From contig NZ_AYKS02000093.1 in assembly GCF_000496755.2 (NCBI RefSeq), positions 27,535-91,534 on the forward strand: DNA of 64,000 bases. Direction: 5' to 3'. The notes beneath the pieces are model-generated. The model was given only the letters and a program-made list of their open reading frames with translations, made no database searches and was not told the DNA's origin. The position numbers were made by a program, and so were the translations under genes. Numbering within the stretch: position 1 is the stretch's first letter; each line of letters starts with the position of its first letter. This DNA is from Serratia sp. DD3. GTDB taxonomy: Bacteria; Pseudomonadota; Gammaproteobacteria; Enterobacterales; Enterobacteriaceae. Shown here piece after piece: positions 55,301-63,497 of this stretch.

Positions 55301-58300
55301 AGGTGAGCAACTCTGGATCCGTGCTCAAGGCATCGATAACCAGCAAAATGGTCTGCTCTATAGCCAGAAACAGCTGCAATTAACGCTCAACGACACGCTG
55401 GATAACCGCTTGGGCAAACTGCAAAGTGGCGAAAATATGCAGGTCAGTGCCCTACAGTTGTTGAATACGCAAGGGATTATTGACAGCCAGCAGCAACTCA
55501 ATCTGCAGCTTTCTGGCATATTGGATAATACCCGTGGCACGCTGCGTGCCAATCAGGCCCAGCAAATTTCTGCTGACCGTGTACTGAACGCGCAAGGCGT
55601 GATCAGTAGCCTGGGGAGCCTGCAGCTGACGACCAGCCAGTTTGACAACACCGCAGGTACGGCGATCAGCCAAGGGGTGGGCGATTATCACTTCAGCACA
55701 CTTGAAAACCGGCAGGGTAAAATCCACAGCGGTGGTGCACTCACACTGAGCGGCAGCAGCGTGGATAATCAGGGCGGTCAATTGGTCTCCAGCCAGGCGC
55801 TGACGCTCAATAGCGAGAACGTGGACAACCGCAACCAAGGGATCATCAGCAGCCAGGGAGCACTGACCGTGCACGCCCAGCAGGTTAACAACCGCGACGG
55901 TGGCCTGCTGATTGGCACCACACAGACCGAAGTGAACGCTCGCACGCTGGATAATACCGCCGGACGTGTGCAGAGCGCAGGAACCCTGACGCTGTCGCAG
56001 TTGGATTCGCTGGATAACCGTCAAGGGTATCTGCTCGCCAATAACGCGCTGAGCATCAGTGGCGGGGCTCTGTCGCTGTTTAACCAGGGCGGTAACATCC
56101 AAAGCGGCGGGACATTAACGGTTTCGACCCAATGGCTGGATAACCAATCGGGCACACTGCTCAGCCAGCAGGCACTGCAACTCAGCGTACAACAGGATTA
56201 CACACACCGCATCGGGGATACCATCAGTAGCAATAGTGCGGTGACCTTTAGTGTCGCAGGCGTGTTGACCAACCTGGCGGATTGGTTGCTGCCGGGAGAT
56301 CTGACGCTGTACAGCGCACATTTAAACAACCTTGCCAGCCTGGTGGGTAATCAACTGCATCTGACCACCGGGGCGTTGACCAACCAGGGGCGTATTGAAG
56401 CCGATACGCTAACCATTAACGCCGACAGCCTGGATAACCAGACCACGCTGATGGCGGATAATCTGGTGGTCAACAGCCGGATCCTTGACAACCATGGCCG
56501 TGCAGCGCTGATTGCTGCCACGGAAAACATCAGCCTGATAACCGGTGAGCGGTTAACCAACCGCGAGGGTGCGCTGATTTACAGTGCGGGCGGTTTGCAG
56601 CTTGCCAGCGATGATCTGATTGAAAACCGTGCTAGCAATATTGAAGCCGATGGGGACCTCACCCTGAGCGCCAAACGATTTGACAACCTCCGTGAAGGGC
56701 TGGAGATTGCGCGTGAGGCGGAGAGCAGTGAGTACAACTGGCACCGTTACAACTACTACTGGCGTTCATACGATTCTGGCGTGAATACCGACCCGGCCTC
56801 TATGGCACCAACCACTCAACAACTGACCTTCCGTGATGATGCGGCGGCCGCGAGCAACCCGTATGGCACGCTGCTGAATATTGATGCTGCTGCTAAACGT
56901 GCTGAAGTGCAGGTGAAAGATAATCAAGGCCAACTGATCAGCCTGTGGGTAAACTATCTGGCCCTTGTCCCGAATGCTGACGGCAGTTATGCCATGACAT
57001 TCTATGAAACGCGCGGTTTCCGGCAGAATACGGTGCCGACCCCTTACCACAACACCGTATGGCGGGAGCATGACTGGGGATCACTGGAACAGTGGGATCC
57101 CCAGTTGCATATCGATATCGCCGCTGCGCCGTTTGTGACCGACTACAACAACTTCCGTGAGCGCACGGTCACTGGCACGCTGACCAGTGACAAGCTGATC
57201 TCCGCTGGCGTTGGGGCCTACCTGCTTGCAGGCGGCAACATGACCCTGCAGATTGGCGAGCAGTTGCTGAATGATGCCAGCACCATCAGTTCCAACGGAA
57301 ATCTGACGATTGACGGCACCGCCAACATCATTAACCGGGGATACTCAGTGAATGAACGGCGCCAAGAGTTTATGGTCGATCACTACGACAGGGATACTAA
57401 TCACTGGTACCCCACGTTCAATCGGGATGAAACCACCGCACTGATGACCATTGATGGGGTGATCAGCGGCTATGGTAATGTGACGATCGGCGGCGCGCAT
57501 CTGGAAAACACCACGGTTAACCAGGCACAAATCAGCGCTGTGGAAGCCGCGCTGAATGCCGCGGCGGCCGAGCGGGCCGAATGGGAGCGCAACCCGTTGG
57601 CGGTCAACGTCAACGGGAGTGACTGGCAGGCTGCGGATACCGGTCTGGCGGGAAGCAGCCAGCCGCTGACACCGAGTGAACTGGCGTTAACCGACAAACA
57701 ACACCTGGCTAGTGTAGCGACCACTATTCCCAATAATGGCCTTTTCCGCCAGCAAACTGAAGCCAATAGCCCGTTCCTGGTGGTGACTGACCCACGCTTT
57801 ACCAGCAAAAGCAATTTCCTGAGCAGTGACTATTTGCTGCAACGCGTAGGCTATGACCCTAGCCAGGTGCATAAACGCCTGGGGGACGGTTACTACGAGC
57901 AACGCGTAGTACGTGAACAGTTATTGATGCTGACCGGGCGACAATCGTTGAAAGGTGACGACGCGATGGCGCAATACCAGGCTTTGATGAATAACGGCAT
58001 CAAAGTGGCGGAAGATTTCCACCTGGTACCCGGCGTAGCACTCACGCCGTCACAAATTGCCGCCTTGCAGCAGGATATCGTCTGGCTGGTGAGTGAAACG
58101 GTAGAGACGGCTGAGGGACCACAGACCGTGTGGGTACCGAAAGTCTATCTGGCCAACAGCACAATCCGCGTGACAGGTGATGGTGCAGTGATTGCCGGGG
58201 GTAACCTGCAATTGTCTACCGGTAGCCTCAGCAATGCGGGCAACCTGTTTGCCGACAAAGCGATGAGCATTGACACCAGCACATTCCTGCATCAGGGGGG

Positions 58301-61300
58301 CGATATTCGTGCAGACACGATCAACGTGCAGGCCGACAGCATCAGCCTAAGCACCAACCTGCAGAATGCATTGCGCCAAGCGAGCATGAGTGCGCGCGAT
58401 CTCAGCCTGAGCGGCGGTGATATCAGCCTACAAGGCGCGAAGCTTAGCGCCACCGAAAACCTCAGCCTGAGTGCCAGCAACAGTATTAACATCACCACCG
58501 CACGGAGCACCACCACGGCAGACGTGAGCGTGATCTCCGGTGCAATGGGCAACCGTAAACGCGAAGGAATGGAAGAAGCTGGGAAGCGGATGGCCCAGGT
58601 CAGCGGCGAATGGCAGCAGGCGTTGGGCAGCAGCCTGACCGCCGGGGGCAACCTTAACCTGAAGGCGGGCCAGGATATCACTCTGCAAGGTAGCCAAGCC
58701 AGTGCCGGGGGCAAAACCCAGGTGCAGGCCGGGGGCAATGTCTCTTTGCTGGCGGATACCACCACCAACAGCACGCATCTGGAAGCCAACAGCCGTGCCT
58801 CGACGGTGAGCAACAGTCGTCAGGCGGACACCCTACACACCAGCGGGTTAAGCGGTGACAACGGCGTCACAATTCTGGCTGGCGGCAACTTTGTGGCTGA
58901 AGGGGCACAGGTGGAGAGTACGTCGGGCGGTATTGGGCTAAGTGCACAGCAGGTGACGATTAAAGAAGCGCGCCAGCAGGTAAGCGATAGCGACAGCGAA
59001 CAGAACAAGGTCCGTAAAGCGAAAAGTCAGCGCCAGAGCGAGATCACCAGTGACACGGGTCAGGGCAGCCTGTTCAGCGCCAAAACGGGTGTCACCGTCA
59101 TCGCTGAACAAGGGGATATTCTGCTGCAAGGTAGCACGCTGCAAAGTGAGAAAGGGACGATAGGGCTGAAGGCCACCGGTGATATCTCGCTGAATGCCAG
59201 CCAGGATGAACAGCATTTAGTGCAACATGGCAGTAGTAGCAGTAAAGGGTTTCTGAGTAGCAAACAGAGTGCCTATCAGCGTGAAGAGCACAGCAGCACG
59301 GCCAATGGCAGCCTGCTGAGCGGCCAGGAAGTGATCCTGCAAAGTGGCAAAGATATCAATGTACAGGGCAGCAATATTGTGGCCAGCGACGATATCTCGC
59401 TGACGGCGAAGAACAACATCACTGTAGATACAGCGGAAAACCAGTATCAGTCTAGTGCAGCGAGCCAGAGTAAGAAGTCCGGTTTCTCTGGCACCGGAGG
59501 GATTGGTTTTAGCTACGGTACGCAAAGCCTGAAGATGACTGATACTGAGAACAGCATCAGCCACACTGGCAGTACAATAGGCAGCACACAGGGTAATGTG
59601 ACGTTAAACGCGGGCAATAATCTGACGGTGAAAGGCTCGGACTTGCTGGCGGGTAAAGATATCAGCCTGACAGGTAAAGAAGTGAATATTCTGGCGGTTG
59701 AGAACCAGAGTAGCCAGAGCCACACCGTTGAACAGAAAAAGAGCGGATTGACGTTGGCGCTGTCGGGCACGGTGGGCAGTGCGCTAAATACCGCAGTGAC
59801 CAGCGCCAAGGAGGCGACCAAGGAGACAGATGGCCGCTTGGCAGCGTTACAGGGTATGAAAGCGGCACTGAGCGGCGTTCAAGCAGCGCAAGGCGGCGTT
59901 CTGGCCTCGGAAAATGCAGCAGATCAGAACGCCATCGGCGTGAGCCTCTCCTATGGTAGCCAGTCGTCGAAATCGGAACAGACGGCCCAGCAGACGCAGA
60001 GTCAAGGCAGCACTCTGACGGCGGGGAATAATCTAAACATTCAGGCAACTGGGAGCGACATCAACGTTCAGGGTAGCCAACTGCAGGCTGGTAAGGATAT
60101 TACCCTGAATGCGGCACGGGATGTAAACCTGGTTTCTGCCGAGAACACCTCTCAGCTTGAGGGTAAAAATGAGAGTAAGGGGGGGAGCGTTGGTGTCAGC
60201 ATTGGTGCGGGCCAGGGAGGCATGGGTATCAGCGTCTCGGCCAGTGTTAACAAAGGCAAAGGCAGCGAAAACGGTAACGGTACCACCCATACCGAAACCA
60301 CGCTCAATGCGGGGAATAACCTGAGTATCACCAGTGGTCGCGACACTACCCTGACCGGGGCGCAGGTCAGTGGTGATAAGGTGATCATGGATGTGGGTCG
60401 CAACCTGACGCTCACCAGTGAGCAGGACAGCGACAACTACGATGCGAAGCAGCAGAACGCCAGTGCGGGCGCGAGTTTCACGTTTGGTTCGATGACCGGC
60501 TCGGCGAGTGTCAACCTGAGCCGTGACAAGATGCACAGCAACTACGATGCGGTGCAGGAGCAAACGGGGGTTTACGCAGGCAAAGGTGGCTTTGATATTA
60601 CGGTGGGTGAACATACCCAGTTGAACGGCGCCGTTATCAGCTCAACCGCCAATGCAGACAAAAACTCACTGGATACCGGGACCCTGGGCTTTGGGAATAT
60701 CGAGAACAAAGCCGAGTACGAGGTTGAGCACCAGAGTGTGGGTATCAGCTCTGGCGGCCCCATCGGCTCACAGTTCGCTGGGAATATGGCCAACGGATTG
60801 TTGACCGGGGTGAATGGCAGCGGCAGCGCCAGTTCAACCACCCAGTCGGCAATCAGTGACGGTACTATCACCATCCGTGATAAAGACAACCAGACGCAGA
60901 ACGTTGACGATCTCAGCCGAGATGTGGAAAATGCCAATCCGGGGCTGGACCCGATATTCGACAAAGAGAAAGAGCAGAATCGGCTGCGTGAAGCGCAGAT
61001 GATTGGGGAGATCGGGAATCAGGTCAGTGATATCGTGCGCACGCAGGGGCAGATAGACGCCACCAAAGCGGCAAACGATAAGATGAAGGATATCAAGCCG
61101 GAAGATCGTACCGCGGCAGAGAAGCAGTGGCGATTAGAACACCCCGGCCAGGAACCGAAAGACGACGATATTAATAATCAGATCTACCAAACGGCCTATA
61201 ACAAGGCGTTTAATGAATCCCCTTATGGTACGGGTGGCAGTCTCCAACGTGCTGTGCAAGCAGCAACAGCAGCGGTGCAAGGGCTAGCCGGTGGCAATAT

Positions 61301-62552
61301 GGCCCAGGCACTGACAGGTGCCGCAGCCCCTTATCTGGCGGGTGTCATCAAAGACGCCACTGGGGATAACCAAGCCGCCAACGCCATGGCTCATGCGGTA
61401 TTGGGGGCCATCACCGCTTATGCCAGTGGTAATAATGCCTTGGCGGGTGCAGCCGGAGCGGCCACGGGTGAGTTGATGGCCAAACTGGTGATGGAACAGT
61501 TATATCCAGGTAAGAAAGTCAGTGAGTTGACGGAAAGCGAGAAGCAAACCATCAGCGCCCTTGGCACGCTGGCGGCTGGACTGGCAGGGGGCCTTGCGGG
61601 TGACAGCACCAGCAGTGCAGTAGCGGGAGCACAGACGGGTAAGAACGCTCTGGAGAATAACTTCCTCAGCAGCACAGAAGCCAGAGCGCTTGATAAAGAA
61701 CTCTCCGACTGTAAAGCGTCCGGTGGTGACTGTACGCCGGTGATTGAGAAATACATTGAAATCAGCAACAAGAACAGCAAGGAAATGAGAGAAGCTTGTA
61801 CTGGCGGTGGCGTAAGTTGTGTGACATGGGAGGAACTTATCCAAGGTGCAACCAACGTTGCCAACGATGCTCACTCATCACAGTTCCGATTGGATGAAAA
61901 GCTGAAAGATCCTGATGCAGCGGCATTGGTGAATTATCTTAACGGTACCGATCTTAAATTCCTGAAAGACAATATTACTAGTGGGGATCGCCTGTTGTCT
62001 GTTATTAGCGATCCGACGTCATGGCCGGTAGCTGTAATGGGTGGGAAAGCCATTATCACCAATGCTGCCACTAATGGAAAAGAGCAATTAATTGCGGTGG
62101 GTGTATCTGCTGGAATTGGGGCGGGTATTCAATATGGCACAACAGGTGAAGTGAAACTCGCTGATCTGATTGGTTCAGGTGTAATAGGTGCTATTACTGC
62201 GGGTAAAGCCTATAACCCAACGGTGACTTGGAATGCTGCAGGCGGGTATTACCAAGCAAAAATCGAGGGGGACGATCCATTTATAGCAGCGCTCTTAAGC
62301 AAAGCGGGTGCGTCAGCGGGTTATGCTGTTGGTAATATTATTAAGGTACAAGCGGATAAAGTATTTAATCCTGTATCGAAACAATATGAGTGGGTTCCAA
62401 CGGGAGTATGGACGATAACAAAACCTGTGCCACAAAGCTCCATTCCTTCTATTTTCAGTAATTTAGGAGACTCATTTTCGTCTGGTCTTTTGGGCGATAG
62501 TTTGAAAGGAACAACGTCAGGAGAAAAAAATGAATCTAAACAGAAGGAGTAA
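52362..62552 (+). CDS. cdiA: CdiA/filamentous haemagglutinin-like contact-dependent exoprotein
   Basis: 3396 residues. Extended signal peptide MNKHCYRIIFSRTQGELRVVSE, ending near VLA64. The TPS secretion domain has NPSGIMCDGCGTINAG (N178). FHA-type repeats (LDNxxGxLxSxGxLxL) run to about residue 1450. A Tyr-rich receptor-binding/YP region follows (YNWHRYNYYWRSYDSG near 1457 to VGYDPSQVHKRLGDGYYEQR near 1830), then FHA-2 repeats and a pretoxin region. The junction is ALENN (3096-3100). The last ~296 residues are the toxin part, Gly/Ala-rich and hydrophobic (GVSAGIGAGIQYG, LIGSGVIGAITAG), suggesting a membrane-active toxin. From about 61860 the DNA is AT-richer than the rest, as expected for an exchanged C-terminus. 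Confidence 0.9.
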   Translation: MNKHCYRIIFSRTQGELRVVSELARSCSTQPGQSRSTGSARLWVTVRLSLFLIGLALFTEPVLANGIVADGQLAPAQRPEVINTQNGVPQVNINAPNQAGISHNQYQQFDVDKQGAILNNSAVMTSTQLAGYIQGNAKLDPNAAPAKVIINEVNSNNPSQLRGFLEVAGGKAQVVVANPSGIMCDGCGTINAGRMTLTTGKPQLNADGSVAGYQVERGVIQVQGGGLNGDPRHDTEYVDILARAVQVNAAVWAKEGVSVVAGRNQVGADGKTVTALAGSDGNAPELAIDMGQMGGMYSGHIRMVGTEAGVGVRNQGGHLQAEKTLVVSSEGKLTWQAGAAEPHTQAGGDITLTARDSVEHHGKLYSGSQLSVQSRQGEITQSGTLAAAGNVTLQAAQAIQSSGHLLAGSDANSTLIRPADLTLESQSDIRASGSLMSQKKVSVTGRNVDISQSRVAAEQAVLTAFAGDVALQQAQVDSQQFTVNSQSNVYSQQAQIRAGSWQITADNLFNQAGIWSQVGAGESRFALRGALDNTDGSIETQQLSLNTTTLNNLRGRLVALDGTAQHWRVSGLLSNQAGVLGTNSSLQLDLGTLDNQQGTLQSQSHLTVTTEQGADNRQGKLLSGGDLTLNSQGADNHQGKLLSGGDLTLNSQGAVNNSAGEIRGHHLQLAAQALNNAQGQVISLARLQLDTRQSLDNQRGLIEAGDTLDISTTGNWDNRNGTALGAKQAKVTAGSLDNASGKLQSGGELTLNTTGNVNNQAGILTAQQNLYWQGSPLSLFNNDGGKLLSGGALSLNGGQLNNRQQGLIQSQQALTLNLGGAWNNQGGKVASGGSSTLRALSLINAQGEIQALDSLDMQFTRTLDNRSGNIISQGSQHLQAENIDNTEGWIGSQGTLTTISQGFDNQLGEVVSQQDAELTATYWNNQYGTLQSAANLVLRTVQDITNQGGKISAQNRLWLQGLTDATLAGVLYNAGGQLLAGEQLWIRAQGIDNQQNGLLYSQKQLQLTLNDTLDNRLGKLQSGENMQVSALQLLNTQGIIDSQQQLNLQLSGILDNTRGTLRANQAQQISADRVLNAQGVISSLGSLQLTTSQFDNTAGTAISQGVGDYHFSTLENRQGKIHSGGALTLSGSSVDNQGGQLVSSQALTLNSENVDNRNQGIISSQGALTVHAQQVNNRDGGLLIGTTQTEVNARTLDNTAGRVQSAGTLTLSQLDSLDNRQGYLLANNALSISGGALSLFNQGGNIQSGGTLTVSTQWLDNQSGTLLSQQALQLSVQQDYTHRIGDTISSNSAVTFSVAGVLTNLADWLLPGDLTLYSAHLNNLASLVGNQLHLTTGALTNQGRIEADTLTINADSLDNQTTLMADNLVVNSRILDNHGRAALIAATENISLITGERLTNREGALIYSAGGLQLASDDLIENRASNIEADGDLTLSAKRFDNLREGLEIAREAESSEYNWHRYNYYWRSYDSGVNTDPASMAPTTQQLTFRDDAAAASNPYGTLLNIDAAAKRAEVQVKDNQGQLISLWVNYLALVPNADGSYAMTFYETRGFRQNTVPTPYHNTVWREHDWGSLEQWDPQLHIDIAAAPFVTDYNNFRERTVTGTLTSDKLISAGVGAYLLAGGNMTLQIGEQLLNDASTISSNGNLTIDGTANIINRGYSVNERRQEFMVDHYDRDTNHWYPTFNRDETTALMTIDGVISGYGNVTIGGAHLENTTVNQAQISAVEAALNAAAAERAEWERNPLAVNVNGSDWQAADTGLAGSSQPLTPSELALTDKQHLASVATTIPNNGLFRQQTEANSPFLVVTDPRFTSKSNFLSSDYLLQRVGYDPSQVHKRLGDGYYEQRVVREQLLMLTGRQSLKGDDAMAQYQALMNNGIKVAEDFHLVPGVALTPSQIAALQQDIVWLVSETVETAEGPQTVWVPKVYLANSTIRVTGDGAVIAGGNLQLSTGSLSNAGNLFADKAMSIDTSTFLHQGGDIRADTINVQADSISLSTNLQNALRQASMSARDLSLSGGDISLQGAKLSATENLSLSASNSINITTARSTTTADVSVISGAMGNRKREGMEEAGKRMAQVSGEWQQALGSSLTAGGNLNLKAGQDITLQGSQASAGGKTQVQAGGNVSLLADTTTNSTHLEANSRASTVSNSRQADTLHTSGLSGDNGVTILAGGNFVAEGAQVESTSGGIGLSAQQVTIKEARQQVSDSDSEQNKVRKAKSQRQSEITSDTGQGSLFSAKTGVTVIAEQGDILLQGSTLQSEKGTIGLKATGDISLNASQDEQHLVQHGSSSSKGFLSSKQSAYQREEHSSTANGSLLSGQEVILQSGKDINVQGSNIVASDDISLTAKNNITVDTAENQYQSSAASQSKKSGFSGTGGIGFSYGTQSLKMTDTENSISHTGSTIGSTQGNVTLNAGNNLTVKGSDLLAGKDISLTGKEVNILAVENQSSQSHTVEQKKSGLTLALSGTVGSALNTAVTSAKEATKETDGRLAALQGMKAALSGVQAAQGGVLASENAADQNAIGVSLSYGSQSSKSEQTAQQTQSQGSTLTAGNNLNIQATGSDINVQGSQLQAGKDITLNAARDVNLVSAENTSQLEGKNESKGGSVGVSIGAGQGGMGISVSASVNKGKGSENGNGTTHTETTLNAGNNLSITSGRDTTLTGAQVSGDKVIMDVGRNLTLTSEQDSDNYDAKQQNASAGASFTFGSMTGSASVNLSRDKMHSNYDAVQEQTGVYAGKGGFDITVGEHTQLNGAVISSTANADKNSLDTGTLGFGNIENKAEYEVEHQSVGISSGGPIGSQFAGNMANGLLTGVNGSGSASSTTQSAISDGTITIRDKDNQTQNVDDLSRDVENANPGLDPIFDKEKEQNRLREAQMIGEIGNQVSDIVRTQGQIDATKAANDKMKDIKPEDRTAAEKQWRLEHPGQEPKDDDINNQIYQTAYNKAFNESPYGTGGSLQRAVQAATAAVQGLAGGNMAQALTGAAAPYLAGVIKDATGDNQAANAMAHAVLGAITAYASGNNALAGAAGAATGELMAKLVMEQLYPGKKVSELTESEKQTISALGTLAAGLAGGLAGDSTSSAVAGAQTGKNALENNFLSSTEARALDKELSDCKASGGDCTPVIEKYIEISNKNSKEMREACTGGGVSCVTWEELIQGATNVANDAHSSQFRLDEKLKDPDAAALVNYLNGTDLKFLKDNITSGDRLLSVISDPTSWPVAVMGGKAIITNAATNGKEQLIAVGVSAGIGAGIQYGTTGEVKLADLIGSGVIGAITAGKAYNPTVTWNAAGGYYQAKIEGDDPFIAALLSKAGASAGYAVGNIIKVQADKVFNPVSKQYEWVPTGVWTITKPVPQSSIPSIFSNLGDSFSSGLLGDSLKGTTSGEKNESKQKE
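54195..54314 (+). repeat. 60-bp tandem duplication inside cdiA
   Basis: Two adjacent 60-bp units differ at two positions: one changes Arg to His (DNRQGKLL versus DNHQGKLL), the other is silent (CAAGGG/CAGGGC boundary). It encodes 20 residues, one FHA repeat. The near identity, against strongly diverged neighbouring repeats, shows a recent duplication. Confidence 0.9.
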
Positions 62553-62760
62553 ATCTTTCAACGTGATGATATATCTTTGTTTTTTGATGTGTGTCGGTTT
62601 GATTATGATAGGGTTGTTTTCGTATTTATTAAAAGGATGGCTTGTCTGGAATCTTGATGAGCCCTTTCCTTTTGGGAAAGAAGAAATAGTAACTATTCTA
62701 AAAATTAGCTTGCTGGGTGTACCTATGGGAATAATATTTTGGTTATTTGATATTCGTTAA
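62530..62760 (+). CDS. cdiI: putative CdiI immunity protein, two-helix membrane protein
   Basis: 76 residues, starting 23 bp before the cdiA stop in another frame; AGGAGAAAAA provides the ribosome site. Two membrane helices (VMIYLCFLMCVGLIMIGLFSYLL and ILKISLLGVPMGIIFWLF) with a short polar loop (KGWLVWNLDEPFPFGKEE). Position directly after the toxin-coding end and low GC match CDI immunity genes. An inner-membrane immunity protein fits a toxin that acts on the inner membrane. Function is inferred from place and topology; no sequence family recognised. Confidence 0.7.
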   Translation: MNLNRRSKSFNVMIYLCFLMCVGLIMIGLFSYLLKGWLVWNLDEPFPFGKEEIVTILKISLLGVPMGIIFWLFDIR

Positions 62761-62777
62761 TTTATGCATTTGTTAAG

Positions 62778-62805
62778 AATCCCGGCCAGTTGGCCGGGAT
62801 TTTTG
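62778..62805 (+). terminator. intrinsic terminator of the CDI operon
   Basis: AATCCCGGCC-AGTT-GGCCGGGATT followed by TTTG; 10-bp perfect stem, 4-nt loop, 17 bp after the immunity stop. It could also serve the convergent SymE-like genes on the minus strand, where an AATC...A-rich side is present. Confidence 0.85.
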
Positions 62806-62815
62806 CTTCTAAGCC

Positions 62816-63154
62816 CTAAAATCCGTCCTCTTCCCGCCGCTGCACCCGAATAATCCCCGGTGCGGCGGTGAGTTGCAGTTGTTCAGCGCTGGTGATGCCG
62901 GACTCGGTGAGCCAGTCGCCAGCAATCACCAGTTCGCCGTTATCCCGCACCCAGTCCGCCCCCAAATCTTGCCGCTGTTGGCTAACCGCGCACAGTGCGA
63001 ACCAGGTGGCTTCATCGGTGACGGTGGTGACCCACAATGTGCGGTTCCTCAGCGTCACTTGCAACGGGGTGCCGCTGGTAAAACCCAGTGCGGCCAGTGG
63101 CTTGCCGGACAGCGTAAATTCGGGGATCGGCTCAGGGGTAAAAGTGATGTTCAT
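62816..63154 (-). CDS. SymE-like protein 2, possible duplicated domain
   Basis: 112 residues. The first part FTLSGKPLAALGFTSGTPLQVTLRNRTLWV fits the SymE/AbrB-like pattern 'hxLxGxxLxxxGFxxGxxhxVxhxxxxhxh'. The second part GELVIAGDWLTESGITSAEQLQLTAAPGIIRV repeats the same pattern. So the protein may be two SymE folds in one chain. It overlaps the upstream SymE-like gene by 4 bp (ATGA). SymE proteins of toxin-antitoxin type (E. coli SymE) act on RNA or the nucleoid. Copies after cdi loci are common, but their role there is unknown. Confidence 0.6.
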   Translation of the reverse strand: MNITFTPEPIPEFTLSGKPLAALGFTSGTPLQVTLRNRTLWVTTVTDEATWFALCAVSQQRQDLGADWVRDNGELVIAGDWLTESGITSAEQLQLTAAPGIIRVQRREEDGF

Positions 63155-63386
63155 GCGTTCCCCTCCGTGGTGGTTGCGGTGCGGATAATCAGTTGGCCCT
63201 GCTCCGCAATAATGCTCACGGGTTGGCCCTTGTTAAACCCCAGCGCTTCCAGCCAGCGGCCCTTGATGGTCAGTTGCGGTAACGGGTTCGGCCTGCCACC
63301 GTTGGGGCGGTAGCCGACAATACTCTTGCGGGCTTGGGGTGTGGCGGGTTCTGACTTATGATGTTGCGGCAGTTGCTCTTTAACAA
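63151..63386 (-). CDS. SymE-like protein 1, start not resolved
   Basis: Minus-strand frame ending at TGA 63151-63153, with SIVGYRPNG, LPQLTIKGRWLEALGFNKGQPVSI and EQGQLIIRTATTTEGNA, a clear SymE toxin-family core. No ATG, GTG or TTG lies in frame before the core; the frame continues upstream (LLRHFPNIVKEQLPQHH) without a start. The 5' end given here is an ATT codon and is only a marker. The gene may be truncated, use a rare start or carry a frameshift. Confidence 0.5.
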
Positions 63387-63497
63387 TGTTGGGGAAATGG
63401 CGTAACAGGCCGAAAACGCGCGTCTGGGCAAAAAGTTGCCTGTAGCAAAATGCACTGGCAAAAAACGGTTTTAACTGACTGATAGAACAGGGAAAAA

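Noticed and set aside
53000..61900. Many long minus-strand frames opposite cdiA
   Set aside because: They mirror the GC-rich repeats of cdiA, have no ribosome sites and no domain signatures.
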